Positions 16,776-25,317 are shown, numbered from the stretch's first letter. The stretch: DNA of 64,000 bases from Superficieibacter electus (GCF_002915575.1 NZ_PQGD01000003.1:1-64000); one strand, 5' to 3'. Numbers and translations: made by a program. Notes: generated by a model from the letters alone, not told the origin.

Positions 16776-17720
16776 ATGAACACCAAAGCACGTAAAGTGA
16801 TGATTATCGGCTCGGGTAACGTCGGCGCTTCTGCCGCCTATGCCCTGTTAAATCAAAATATTTGTGAAGAGCTGATTTTAGTCGATCTGAATAAAGCGCT
16901 GGTAGAAGGCCATGTGCAGGACCTCAGCGACGCCGCGGCCTATATGCCAGGCATGATGACCATTTCCACGCGTGACGCCAGCGACTGTGCCGACGTTGAC
17001 ATTGCCGTCATTACGGTCTCTGGCGGTGCGCTGAAGCCGGGGCAGACGCGTCTTGATGAGCTAACCAACACGGCAAAGATCGTTAAAAGTATTGTGCCGC
17101 AAATGATGGCTGGTGGCTTTAACGGCATCTTTCTTATCGCCACGAATCCCTGCGATATCATCACCTGGCAGGTATGGAAGCTCTCGGGTCTGCCAGCTAA
17201 TCAGGTGATTGGCACCGGCGTCTGGCTTGATACCACGCGGTTACGCCGCACGCTGGCCCAGCAACTGGATATCGGCGCGCAAAGTATTGATGCATTTATT
17301 TTGGGTGAACACGGGGATACTCAGTTCCCGGTCTGGTCGCATTCGTCTGTGTACGGTTCTCCAATTGGCAGTGTGTATCAGCGGCACACTGGCAAAACAC
17401 TCGACCGCGAGCAACTGGCGGAAAAAGTACGTAAACTTGGCTTCGAAATATATGCAGGCAAAGGCTGTACCGAATACGGCATCGCCGGCACCATCGCCGA
17501 AATTTGCCGCAATATTTTTACCGGGAGTCACCGGGCGCTGGCAATATCCTGCATTCTGCAGGGTGAATACGGTGTGCGTGATGTCGCCATCGGCGTGCCG
17601 GCAGTGCTGGCACAAAGTGGTGTTCAGCAGATCATTGAACTGCATCTTGCTGATGATGAGCTGGCAAAATTTCGCCATTCAGCCAGTGTCATTCAGGCAA
17701 ATATTGCCCGCCTGCCGTAG
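16776..17720 (+). CDS. L-lactate/malate-family dehydrogenase (L-2-hydroxyacid dehydrogenase)
   Basis: A 314-residue enzyme of the LDH/MDH family. The NAD-binding loop is GSGNVGAS (residues 13-20) with the LVDLNK Asp fixing NAD preference. The specificity loop reads KPGQTRLDE, with Gln in the position expected for lactate-type enzymes and the mobile Arg of the TRLD loop. The catalytic segment is GEHGDTQFPVW, and the substrate Arg lies in DTTRLR. It reversibly interconverts a 2-keto acid and an L-2-hydroxy acid, most simply pyruvate and L-lactate. It lies next to the sugar-acid island and convergent with its DeoR-type regulator, so its true substrate may be an intermediate of that pathway. It is not found at this locus in E. 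coli. Confidence 0.88.
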   Translation: MNTKARKVMIIGSGNVGASAAYALLNQNICEELILVDLNKALVEGHVQDLSDAAAYMPGMMTISTRDASDCADVDIAVITVSGGALKPGQTRLDELTNTAKIVKSIVPQMMAGGFNGIFLIATNPCDIITWQVWKLSGLPANQVIGTGVWLDTTRLRRTLAQQLDIGAQSIDAFILGEHGDTQFPVWSHSSVYGSPIGSVYQRHTGKTLDREQLAEKVRKLGFEIYAGKGCTEYGIAGTIAEICRNIFTGSHRALAISCILQGEYGVRDVAIGVPAVLAQSGVQQIIELHLADDELAKFRHSASVIQANIARLP

Positions 17721-17740
17721 ATTGCGGTTATTGCGCAATC
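17720..17740. terminator. Convergent stem-loop between the ldh-like gene and the DeoR-type gene
   Basis: GATTGCG at 17720-17726 pairs with CGCAATC at 17734-17740 around a 7-base loop. It spans the stop codons of the two convergent genes. There is no strong U-tract. Confidence 0.45.
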
Positions 17741-18489
17741 GTCAGCCGGGGGGATATCCCGGCTAACAAATCACGAGCGACGTCATCCAGATGGTGATCG
17801 GTAACAATATCGGTTAAAGAATCCAGATGCGCGATATTAAATAAAGACCACGCCCCATATTTTGAACTGTCTGCCAGCAGCACTTTACGTCGGGCGTTAG
17901 CAATAAGGTCGCGTTTAAGCGCGGCCTTCTCTTCAGTTGGTGACGTCACGCCTTTTTCCAGATCCCACCCGTTGCAACTGACAAAAGCCACATCCGGCCA
18001 GATGTTTTGCAAAAGCTTGCGGCCATGATCGCCAATACAGGACTGGCTGGTATCATCAATGCGCCCGCCAATAATGGTCACTTCAATCTGTTTAAATTCA
18101 GAGAGAAAAAGTGCGATATGCAGGTCGCTTGTGATCACCCGTAACGGTAAATGGGTGATCTGCCGGGCCAGTTCGATCATGGTTGTTCCGGCATCAAGTA
18201 CCACTGAATCTCCCGCACGGATAAACGCCGCCGCCGCGCTGGCGATGGCGTATTTCTCAGCCAGATTACGCTGGGATTTTTCAAGGGTGGTTGGCTGTGC
18301 GGGAATAAATCGGTTGAGCGTTACGCCACCGTGAGTACGGCTGATAACCCCTTCCTGATCGAGCTTAATCAGATCGCGACGAATGGTAGCCGGCGAAGCG
18401 GCAGTCGCCACCACCAGCTGATCGACCGTGACCAGATTATGGCCTTTCAGGTAGTCCATAATTTGCTCTAACCGATTATATCCTTTCAT
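17728..18489 (-). CDS. DeoR/GlpR-type transcriptional regulator of the sugar-acid island
   Basis: A 253-residue DeoR-family protein. It has an N-terminal helix-turn-helix (about 1-58, [21 protein letters not shown] then ISRTHGGV) and a C-terminal sugar-phosphate-isomerase-like DeoRC domain (about 75-235; [27 protein letters not shown]). Members usually bind a phosphorylated intermediate. It follows the pdxA2-like gene with a single base between stop and start (TAA-T-ATG), as the third gene of the dtnK-like/pdxA2-like operon. It is the natural candidate for binding the two 16-bp palindromes at 20749-20764 and 20854-20869, which would give autoregulation. Confidence 0.88.
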   Translation of the reverse strand: MKGYNRLEQIMDYLKGHNLVTVDQLVVATAASPATIRRDLIKLDQEGVISRTHGGVTLNRFIPAQPTTLEKSQRNLAEKYAIASAAAAFIRAGDSVVLDAGTTMIELARQITHLPLRVITSDLHIALFLSEFKQIEVTIIGGRIDDTSQSCIGDHGRKLLQNIWPDVAFVSCNGWDLEKGVTSPTEEKAALKRDLIANARRKVLLADSSKYGAWSLFNIAHLDSLTDIVTDHHLDDVARDLLAGISPRLTIAQ

Positions 18490-18490
18490 A

Positions 18491-19477
18491 TTATTCCCTG
18501 GCGATTTCCATGGCTAACTGAATAGAGATCGCCATGCTCTCAGACTTGGCTTTTCCTGTCCAGGCAATATCGAATGCCGTCCCGTGGTCTGCCGAAGTAC
18601 GGATAAATGGCAGCCCGGCCGTGATATTAACCCCGTCGTAAAATCCTAAGAGTTTTAAAGGAATATGCCCCTGGTCGTGATACATCGCCACCACCATGTC
18701 GTACATTCCTTCATGACATTGCATGAACACCGTATCTGGTGGACAAGGCCCGGTCACCTTCAGCCCGCGGGATTTCATGTTTTCAATAGCTGGCATCAGA
18801 ATACGGATCTCTTCATCGCCAAACAGTCCGTTCTCACCGGCATGCGGGTTAACACCAGCGACTGCAATACGCGGCTGCGCAAAGCCTACTCGCCGCAAGA
18901 AAGTGTCGGCCACAGCGATAACCGTTTCAACCCGCTCCTGACTGAGTGTATCCAGAAATTTACGCAGTGAAATATGCGTGGTGATATGGATAACTTTAAG
19001 TTTGTCGGTATAGAGCACCATCGCATAATCTTTGCTGTGGGTGAGCTGAGCCAGCAGTTCCGTATGTCCGGGATAGTGATGCCCGGCAAGATGTAACGCT
19101 TCTTTGTTCAGAGGTGCGGTGGCAATCGCACTCACTTCACCTGCCAGCGCCAGTGCAGTGGCGCGTTTGACACATCGATAAGCCAAATCACCTGCCTGAA
19201 CCTGCACCCGGCCTGGCTGCAGTCCTTCGGGATCGCTCAGCGGTTCATCCAGCACGTTAATCACCCCGGCAGCAAAGCGGGCCTGAGAAACCTCATTGAT
19301 GACATTAAGTTCAGCGCAACCCGTGATCTTCATGGCCAGAATACGCCGCAAAAGCTGTGCGCAGCCAATAACCACCACAGGTGCCCCGGAAAGCTCCCCT
19401 TCCGTTAATGATTTGATGATAATTTCTGGTCCAATACCTGCCGGGTCACCCATTGTTACCGCAATAATGTTAGTCAC
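18491..19477 (-). CDS. PdxA2-type 4-phosphate dehydrogenase (D-threonate/D-erythronate 4-phosphate class)
   Basis: A 328-residue PdxA-family enzyme with [18 protein letters not shown] at the start and the metal-binding histidines in [21 protein letters not shown] and [10 protein letters not shown]. PdxA2 paralogues outside pyridoxine synthesis oxidise a 4-phospho-C4 sugar acid and decarboxylate it to dihydroxyacetone phosphate. Pairing with a DUF1537 kinase is the hallmark of that pathway. Its start overlaps the kinase stop by 8 bases (19470-19477). The exact stereochemistry of the substrate cannot be told by eye. Confidence 0.88.
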   Translation of the reverse strand: MTNIIAVTMGDPAGIGPEIIIKSLTEGELSGAPVVVIGCAQLLRRILAMKITGCAELNVINEVSQARFAAGVINVLDEPLSDPEGLQPGRVQVQAGDLAYRCVKRATALALAGEVSAIATAPLNKEALHLAGHHYPGHTELLAQLTHSKDYAMVLYTDKLKVIHITTHISLRKFLDTLSQERVETVIAVADTFLRRVGFAQPRIAVAGVNPHAGENGLFGDEEIRILMPAIENMKSRGLKVTGPCPPDTVFMQCHEGMYDMVVAMYHDQGHIPLKLLGFYDGVNITAGLPFIRTSADHGTAFDIAWTGKAKSESMAISIQLAMEIARE

Positions 19478-20717
19478 TCAGTTTCTCCTCAATAAAATGC
19501 AAAACGTCTAAGAGCGTGGTTTCATCGCCAAAACCTCCCGCCTTTGTCATTACCCGGCAGGACAGCTGGCAGCCGGTAAATTGCCCCCACGGCACATACC
19601 CTGCCAGGCGTCCCTGGATACGAAAACCTGTCGCCCCCAGCGCTCGGGCGACGGCAATAGCAATATCTCCGCCGGAAAGATAAAGGCCGTCGGGGTGTTC
19701 TTCGTTCATCACCTCCCGGGCAAGTGCGCCCAGAAAGGTACAAATTCGCTCTCCTATGTCGGCGCGGGTCATATTGAGTTCAGCGCACAGCACGGCGATC
19801 TTTTCCCGGGAGGCTGCTTCTACCTGGGTTTGAATAATGCAATGGCGATTGTTTCTCAGCGCAGCGATGGCCCGCTGCGTCCAGCGTTCGCTATTGCCCT
19901 CAATGGCGTCGGACAGTGGGATCACCAGCCGGGTCACCCGAGGATGACCTTCAGCCCGAAGGATTTGCTTTTGCGCAATTTCACTCATCGATCCCACTAC
20001 AGCCAGCACCTTTTGTTGCGAAGGTTGACGCAAATGCCGGACCAGCGCATCGCATAACCCTCCTGACCCAATGAGCAAAGGCCGCGTCGCCGTTTCATTT
20101 ACTGAATGGATAATATTGTCCAAATCGAGGTCGGTTTCGGCGTCCACCACCAGTAGCTGACGGGGCGTGGTCTGCGACATATTTCGGGCAAGCCAGCCGG
20201 CCAGTTCGGTTGACTTCAGTTGCGTGCAGGGAATTTTGCTTTGTAAGCCGACCAACGTGATGAGATCTGAAGACGTAACCGGCGTTTTGGGATCGGTAGC
20301 AAATTCCGTCAATTCCAGTGCGACACCGTTTACAAAGCAGCGCCCCTCCCGGGTAATACGACCAGCCGAAGGGTATGCCGGAGCCAGTATCGCCAGCGTT
20401 GAACCTGTTGCCCGCATCATGGCATCAATCTCAGTACCAATATTGCCGCGCAAAGTAGAGTCTATTTTTTTGATAGTCCAGTCAGCATGGAATGCGCGCA
20501 GCGCGTGGTGTAACAGCGAAGCAATACGGCTGGCGGCGTCGTCAGGTGCCAGAGCACGGCTGTCACTATTAACAATGAGTGCCTGCGCTTCCACTCCCTG
20601 GGGGTGGTCAAAGACAACCTCCACCGTCGCCCCCACCTCTGCCAGGCTGACGCCTGCATCATTAGCCCCGGTAAAGTCATCGGCCAGCACCAGGATGTTG
20701 TGTGTGAAGAAACGCAT
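19470..20717 (-). CDS. Four-carbon acid sugar kinase (DUF1537, DtnK/DenK type)
   Basis: A 415-residue kinase of the DUF1537 family. The N-terminal substrate-binding half contains VLADDFTGANDAGVSLAEVG (residues 10-29) and KKIDSTLRGN around residue 82. The C-terminal nucleotide-binding half contains VVGSMSEIA and the ATP-binding LSGGDIAIAVARALGA (about 345-360). Members phosphorylate threonate, erythronate or related C4 acids at O4. First gene of a minus-strand operon kinase-pdxA2-like-deoR. Its promoter has a perfect TATAAT at 20756-20751 inside an operator-like palindrome. Confidence 0.87.
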   Translation of the reverse strand: MRFFTHNILVLADDFTGANDAGVSLAEVGATVEVVFDHPQGVEAQALIVNSDSRALAPDDAASRIASLLHHALRAFHADWTIKKIDSTLRGNIGTEIDAMMRATGSTLAILAPAYPSAGRITREGRCFVNGVALELTEFATDPKTPVTSSDLITLVGLQSKIPCTQLKSTELAGWLARNMSQTTPRQLLVVDAETDLDLDNIIHSVNETATRPLLIGSGGLCDALVRHLRQPSQQKVLAVVGSMSEIAQKQILRAEGHPRVTRLVIPLSDAIEGNSERWTQRAIAALRNNRHCIIQTQVEAASREKIAVLCAELNMTRADIGERICTFLGALAREVMNEEHPDGLYLSGGDIAIAVARALGATGFRIQGRLAGYVPWGQFTGCQLSCRVMTKAGGFGDETTLLDVLHFIEEKLSD

Positions 20718-20748
20718 TATTTTTTCTCTGTCTCATCATTGTGGATTA

Positions 20749-20764
20749 TGATTATATTCAATCA
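20749..20764. promoter_or_regulatory. Operator-like palindrome 1 (over the dtnK-like promoter)
   Basis: TGATTATATTCAATCA is an imperfect 6-4-6 palindrome. It contains the minus-strand -10 box TATAAT (20756-20751) of the kinase operon. It is 14/16 identical to palindrome 2, located 105 bp away centre to centre. Confidence 0.6.
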
Positions 20765-20773
20765 CAATTGATT

Positions 20774-20795
20774 AAATGTGAGCAAGATCAATTTA
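20774..20795. promoter_or_regulatory. CRP-like site shared by the two divergent promoters
   Basis: The 22-bp site has halves TGTGA and TCAAT six bases apart and matches the CRP consensus at about 17 of 22 positions. Its centre (20784.5) is -41.5 from a predicted start near 20826 on the plus strand (-10 TAGAAT at 20815-20820). It is about -40.5 from a predicted start near 20744 on the minus strand. Confidence 0.6.
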
Positions 20796-20814
20796 TTTGA
20801 TTTGTTTGTGACGC

Positions 20815-20820
20815 TAGAAT
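20815..20820 (+). promoter_or_regulatory. -10 element of the Fe-ADH operon
   Basis: TAGAAT is a good sigma-70 -10 match. No -35 is obvious, in keeping with class II CRP activation from the site at 20774-20795. Confidence 0.5.
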
Positions 20821-20853
20821 CTTCCACACACACTTGTTCTGGAAAAATCATGA

Positions 20854-20869
20854 TGATTGCATTCAATCA
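20854..20869. promoter_or_regulatory. Operator-like palindrome 2 (in the Fe-ADH leader)
   Basis: TGATTGCATTCAATCA is a perfect 6-4-6 palindrome (TGATTG/CAATCA). It lies about +29 to +44 relative to the predicted plus-strand transcription start and is a near copy of palindrome 1. Confidence 0.6.
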
Positions 20870-20892
20870 TTCATGGAAAACGGGAGACCATT

Positions 20893-22044
20893 TTGCTTAC
20901 GATTAACAGCACGCTTATCAGTGGTGCGGGTGCCTTTGATGCACTCAGGCCAATACTGGAAGGAAAACAGCGGATTTTACTGGTCACTGACAGCAACATC
21001 GCGAAACTTGACGCTGCACAACATATCAATGCGATCCTGCATGAAATGCAGCGCAAGGTGCAGATCATTGATAACGTCCCTGCCGAGCCAAGCCAGCACG
21101 ATGTAAAGGCATTGCTGGCCGTACTGGAAAACCAGCAATTTGACATGGTGGTGGGCGTCGGTGGCGGCAGCGTTCTGGATGTTGCGAAACTCCTTTCTGT
21201 ACTTTGCCATCAGGATGAACACTCTCTCGACGCATTGCTGGCTGGAGAGAAGCCGCGGCATCGCCTTTGTTCGCTTTTAATCCCAACCACTGCCGGGACC
21301 GGCTCAGAAGCCACGCCAAATGCCATTCTCGCTATACCAGAACAGGACACTAAGGTAGGGATCATTTCCCCGGTTCTGCTGCCGGATTATGTGGCGCTCA
21401 TTCCGCAGTTGACCACCAGCATGCCCTCGCATATCGCCTCTTCAACCGGCGTTGATGCCTTGTGTCACTTGCTGGAGTGCTTTACCGCCACCGTGGCAAA
21501 TCCGGTCAGTGATAATGCGGCGCTTACCGGCCTGACTAAACTTCTGCGCCATCTGGAAACCTCTGTCAATGAACCCGACAACCTGATGGCGAAACTGGAA
21601 ATGCTGTGGGCATCGTATTATGGCGGAGTGTCTATTACCCATGCGGGCACACATCTGGTCCATGCCCTTTCCTATCCTCTCGGGGGCAAATATCACCTGC
21701 CGCATGGCGTGGCGAATGCCATTTTGCTTGCCCCCTGCATGAAAGTGGTACGTCCCTACGCCGTGGATAAATTTGCCGAGGTCTGGGATGTACTTCCCGG
21801 TTCAGATCGCCGGTTATCCACAGAAGAAAAATCATATGCGCTGGTAGACCATCTGGCTGCGCTTGTTAAGCGACTTGGACTGCCTGATAACCTCGAAGCG
21901 CTGGGCGTTCCGCATGAAGACATTCCGGCGCTGAGCGATGCCGCTCTTAATGTGAAACGACTGATGAATAACGCCCCGTGTTCAGTTACCCATGCGCAAG
22001 TACAGGCAATTTATCAAAGTCTGTATCCCGCTAATAACATTTAA
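20893..22044 (+). CDS. Iron-containing alcohol dehydrogenase
   Basis: A 383-residue group III (Fe-dependent) alcohol dehydrogenase. The NAD-binding GGGSVLDVAK is at about residues 86-95, and PTTAGTGSEATPNAIL follows. The metal ligands are Asp and His in GVDALCHLLE, then His in LVHALSYPLGG and His in KYHLPHGVANAI. These enzymes reduce or oxidise aldehydes and alcohols. The start is taken as TTG at 20893, because GGGAG lies six bases upstream and the protein then begins LTINSTLISGAGAFDAL, typical for the family; the open frame reaches an earlier TTG at 20857. First gene of a plus-strand operon of the sugar-acid island. The substrate is unknown. Confidence 0.85.
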   Translation: MLTINSTLISGAGAFDALRPILEGKQRILLVTDSNIAKLDAAQHINAILHEMQRKVQIIDNVPAEPSQHDVKALLAVLENQQFDMVVGVGGGSVLDVAKLLSVLCHQDEHSLDALLAGEKPRHRLCSLLIPTTAGTGSEATPNAILAIPEQDTKVGIISPVLLPDYVALIPQLTTSMPSHIASSTGVDALCHLLECFTATVANPVSDNAALTGLTKLLRHLETSVNEPDNLMAKLEMLWASYYGGVSITHAGTHLVHALSYPLGGKYHLPHGVANAILLAPCMKVVRPYAVDKFAEVWDVLPGSDRRLSTEEKSYALVDHLAALVKRLGLPDNLEALGVPHEDIPALSDAALNVKRLMNNAPCSVTHAQVQAIYQSLYPANNI

Positions 22045-22054
22045 GGAGTGAATA

Positions 22055-22939
22055 ATGAGTAGAAAAATTACAGGCGTACTGACTGCTATCGTGACGCCTT
22101 TTGATGACGATGGCGCACTGAATCCGCCGGCGCTACGCCAGCAGGTTAAAAGACAACTTGATGCCGGAAACGGCATTTTCTGTGGCGGTACCAACGGTGA
22201 ATTTTTTGTTCTGAATGAGCGGGAAAAAGTTGCCGTCGCTGAAACCTGTATGGATGAAGTGGCAGGTCGCGCCAGCGTTGTTGCGCACATCGGAGAAATC
22301 TCTACCCGTGAAACCATTCGCCTGGGCAAGCAAATTGCCGCCCTTGGTGTTGATGCCGTTTCGGTGATCACGCCGTGGTTCGTACCGCTAAAGCAGGATG
22401 AACTGATTGCGCATTACACAGCAGTGGCGGATGCCCTTAGCGTGCCTGTATTTATGTATAACATCCCGGCGCGCACCGGAAATACGATTGAACCGCAGAC
22501 GGTACGTACCCTCGCCAGCCATCCCAATATTATTGGTATCAAAGACAGTGCCGGCAGCTATGAAAGCCTGAGTCATTTTCTGGAGGCGGTAAAAGAGAGT
22601 GAGGATTTTGACGTATTGAATGGGCCTGACTCATTAATTCACCAGGGCTTTGTGGACGGCTGTTCCGCCTGCATCTCCGGGCTGGCGAACGTTGCACCGA
22701 AAGAGATTAACGCCATTTGGTCACGCTTTAATGCCGGGGATATTGCCGGATCGCACCAGGCGCAGGAGAGCGTAACAGGGTTACGTACTGAACTGTATAA
22801 GGTGGCATTTTCCCCGGCGGTGGTAAAAAAAGCGTTGCAACTAATGGGACATGATGTCGGAAACAGCCGTTATGCCGTCCATTTCAGCGACGCTCAACTT
22901 GCGCAGATCAAACACATTATTCATACCTGGCTGCAGTAA
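22055..22939 (+). CDS. DapA-family aldolase (dihydrodipicolinate synthase/KDG aldolase superfamily)
   Basis: A 294-residue (beta/alpha)8 class I aldolase. The carbonyl-binding loop reads FCGGTNGEF (residues 44-52), the tyrosine lies in YNIPARTGNTI (about 135-145), and the Schiff-base lysine in IIGIKDSAGS (about 163-172). The family includes aldolases that cleave 2-keto-3-deoxy acids to pyruvate and an aldehyde, as well as true DHDPS. The catabolic setting favours an aldolase role. It starts 10 bp after the Fe-ADH stop, preceded by AAGGAG. The aldehyde product could feed the neighbouring alcohol dehydrogenase. Confidence 0.85.
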   Translation: MSRKITGVLTAIVTPFDDDGALNPPALRQQVKRQLDAGNGIFCGGTNGEFFVLNEREKVAVAETCMDEVAGRASVVAHIGEISTRETIRLGKQIAALGVDAVSVITPWFVPLKQDELIAHYTAVADALSVPVFMYNIPARTGNTIEPQTVRTLASHPNIIGIKDSAGSYESLSHFLEAVKESEDFDVLNGPDSLIHQGFVDGCSACISGLANVAPKEINAIWSRFNAGDIAGSHQAQESVTGLRTELYKVAFSPAVVKKALQLMGHDVGNSRYAVHFSDAQLAQIKHIIHTWLQ

Positions 22940-22947
22940 TTAAATCT

Positions 22948-22971
22948 GGTAGCGGCACGCCTGCCGCTACC
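22948..22971 (+). other. Intercistronic stem-loop
   Basis: GGTAGCGGCA (22948-22957) and TGCCGCTACC (22962-22971) form a perfect 10-bp stem with a CGCC loop. There is no U-tract. It lies between the aldolase stop and the AAGGG ribosome site of the next gene, so it may be an mRNA-stabilising or differential-expression element rather than a terminator. Confidence 0.6.
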
Positions 22972-22987
22972 TTAAAGGGATCGAATT

Positions 22988-23938
22988 ATGAAAGTTATTT
23001 GTACTTCACCATCGTTTGCTAAATATGATGCTCGTCCACTCACTGCCTTACAGGATGCCGATCTGGAACTGGTCTCTCTGCCCGCGGATGCCACAATGGA
23101 AATGCTTGTGCCCCATCTGGCTGATGCCGTTGCAATGATTGTTGCCTTCACTGAGGTAAATGACGTGCTGCTTGAACGTGCCCCACAGCTTAAAATTGTC
23201 TGTAAGCATGGCGTTGGCGTCGACAATATCGATCTTAACGCAACGCAACAACGTGGAATTTATGTGACAAATGTTCCAAACGCCAATAAGCATGCTGTTG
23301 CCGATTTTGCCTTTTCCCTTATTCTCGGTTGCGCCAGAAAACTCACCCAGGCGGTAGAAGAAACCCGCGCGGGTCAGTGGCCACGAATTTTTGCCACCGA
23401 TGTATATGGTAAAACAATTGGCATCGTTGGATTAGGTAATATTGGCAAACAAGTCGCATTACGCGCACGGGGTTTTAACATGCGTATTCTGGCATGTGAC
23501 GCCTGGCAGGATACGGCGTTTGCTCAGGAAAATAATATTGAATATGTCTCCCTGGATACCCTTTCCCAATCCAGTGACTTTATTACCCTGCATACCCCTT
23601 TAACGCCCCAGACAAAAGATCTCTTTGATGCGGCGCGCCTGCATACAATGAAGAAAAATGCTTTTTTAATCAATGTTTCTCGTGGCGGCGTGGTTAATGA
23701 AGAAGCCCTTTATCAGGCTCTTAAAGACAATGTTATCGCAGGTGCAGCATGTGATGTATTTGATGAGGAACCCTGTAAACAGCATCCACTCTTTTCATTA
23801 GCCAATTTTTTACCCACTGCACACATTGCGGGTTATACCGACGGTGCGATAAGCGGCATTAGCGAACACTGCGTTAAAAATATTATTAGCTGTGTTATTC
23901 ACCACCAGCGGCCGGATAATATTGTGAACAAACTATAA
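22988..23938 (+). CDS. D-2-hydroxyacid dehydrogenase (3-phosphoglycerate dehydrogenase-like)
   Basis: A 316-residue NAD-dependent D-isomer 2-hydroxyacid dehydrogenase. The nucleotide-binding loop is GIVGLGNIGKQVALRARGF (about residues 145-163). The catalytic Arg lies in NVSRGGVVNEEAL (about 230), Glu in DVFDEEP (about 260) and His in HIAGYT (about 280). It lacks the ACT domain of true SerA. With the aldolase and kinase neighbours it probably oxidises or reduces a hydroxy or keto acid intermediate. Downstream of the intercistronic stem-loop and upstream of the transporter on the same strand. Confidence 0.87.
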   Translation: MKVICTSPSFAKYDARPLTALQDADLELVSLPADATMEMLVPHLADAVAMIVAFTEVNDVLLERAPQLKIVCKHGVGVDNIDLNATQQRGIYVTNVPNANKHAVADFAFSLILGCARKLTQAVEETRAGQWPRIFATDVYGKTIGIVGLGNIGKQVALRARGFNMRILACDAWQDTAFAQENNIEYVSLDTLSQSSDFITLHTPLTPQTKDLFDAARLHTMKKNAFLINVSRGGVVNEEALYQALKDNVIAGAACDVFDEEPCKQHPLFSLANFLPTAHIAGYTDGAISGISEHCVKNIISCVIHHQRPDNIVNKL

Positions 23939-23997
23939 AGCCAGTGGAAGTATTATTTACCTTCCCTACAACCAACATCTACTCATGAGCCAGATAT

Positions 23998-25317
23998 ATG
24001 AATAATATAACTGATAAAACCCGCATTCGCTGGTGGATAGCAGGATTGATGTGGCTTGCTATTGCCATAAATTATATTGATCGCACGGTATTGTCAGCCG
24101 CGGCCCCGCATCTTATTGATGAATTATCTCTCGACCCCGAGATGATGGGGTTTATTATGGCGGCTTTCTTCTGGTCATATTCATTATTGCAAATCCCGGC
24201 CGGGTGGTTTGCCGACCGCTTTGGTCAGAAAAAAGGGCTTGGCCTGGCGGTCGCCTGGTGGTCTATTGCCACATCGATGATGGGGCTGGCAACCGGCTTT
24301 AAATCACTGCTGGCGTTGCGCCTCGCGCTGGGCGTCGGCGAAGCCGCTGCCTATCCAAGCAACGCCGGGATCGCAGCACGCTGGTTCCCGGACAGAGAGC
24401 GCGCTACCGTGTCAGGCCTTTTTGATAGCGCATCGAAATTTGGTGGCGCAATCGCCATGCCTTTAATCGTCTGGATGATTTATCAGTTTGACTGGCGTCT
24501 CACGTTTTTGATTATTGGTAGCGTTGGCATTATATGGGTTATTGCATGGTATTTTATTTATGCAGAAAACCCTGAAGACCATAAAAAAATCAGTCAGGCA
24601 GAGATTAACCATATCCGCCAGGGACAGCGGCAAAAACATGGCGATAAATCAGTACTACCAATGCGCTGGTACAAATTATTGCGCTATCGTAATATTTGGG
24701 CCATGTGCATCGGTTTCTTTACTATAAATTATACGTCGTACTTTTTTATTACCTGGCTGCCAACTTACCTTGTTAAAGACAAAGGCATGGACTTTATCAA
24801 AATGGGGATGGTTGCCGCCTTGCCGTTATTATGCGGAATGGTTATTGAGGTCCTGGCTGGCTGGGCGTCAGATCGGATCGTGCACAAACGAATTCTCTCA
24901 CTCACCGCGACAAGAAAGCTATTTTTGACCCTCGGATTACTGATGGCACTGTGTATTGGCTTCGCTCCCTTTACCGATTCGGTGTTTATGACCGTGTTTT
25001 TGCTTTGCGTAGCAAAATCAGGTACCACCGTTGCCGCTTCGCAGGTCTGGGCATTACCGGGCGATGTTGCACCTAAAAATAGCGTATCTATCGTAGCGGG
25101 ATTACAAAATACCGTCTCAAATATGGGCGGCGCAGTAGGTCCAATTATCACTGGCGCGATAGTGGCCGCAACAGGGTCGTTTACCTGGGCATTAGTATTT
25201 TCAGCGGTACTGGTCGTCATCGGTATTCTGAATTATCTCTTTTTACTGGGTAAAGTTGAACCTATCGTTATCGACGATCCCAAAACAGCAGACCTGGCTA
25301 CCGTACAACAACATTAA
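23998..25317 (+). CDS. MFS transporter, anion:cation symporter type
   Basis: A 439-residue 12-helix major facilitator of the ACS family (relatives include GarP, GudP, DgoT and hexuronate carriers). Seen features are INYIDRTVLSAAAPHL at the first helix, WFADRFGQKK at the loop 2-3 signature, and GVGEAAAYPSNAGIAARWF in helix 4, all typical of sugar-acid:H+ symporters. It is the last gene of the Fe-ADH operon and the likely importer of the island's substrate in the inner membrane. A strong stem-loop follows at 25326-25343. Confidence 0.9.
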   Translation: MNNITDKTRIRWWIAGLMWLAIAINYIDRTVLSAAAPHLIDELSLDPEMMGFIMAAFFWSYSLLQIPAGWFADRFGQKKGLGLAVAWWSIATSMMGLATGFKSLLALRLALGVGEAAAYPSNAGIAARWFPDRERATVSGLFDSASKFGGAIAMPLIVWMIYQFDWRLTFLIIGSVGIIWVIAWYFIYAENPEDHKKISQAEINHIRQGQRQKHGDKSVLPMRWYKLLRYRNIWAMCIGFFTINYTSYFFITWLPTYLVKDKGMDFIKMGMVAALPLLCGMVIEVLAGWASDRIVHKRILSLTATRKLFLTLGLLMALCIGFAPFTDSVFMTVFLLCVAKSGTTVAASQVWALPGDVAPKNSVSIVAGLQNTVSNMGGAVGPIITGAIVAATGSFTWALVFSAVLVVIGILNYLFLLGKVEPIVIDDPKTADLATVQQH

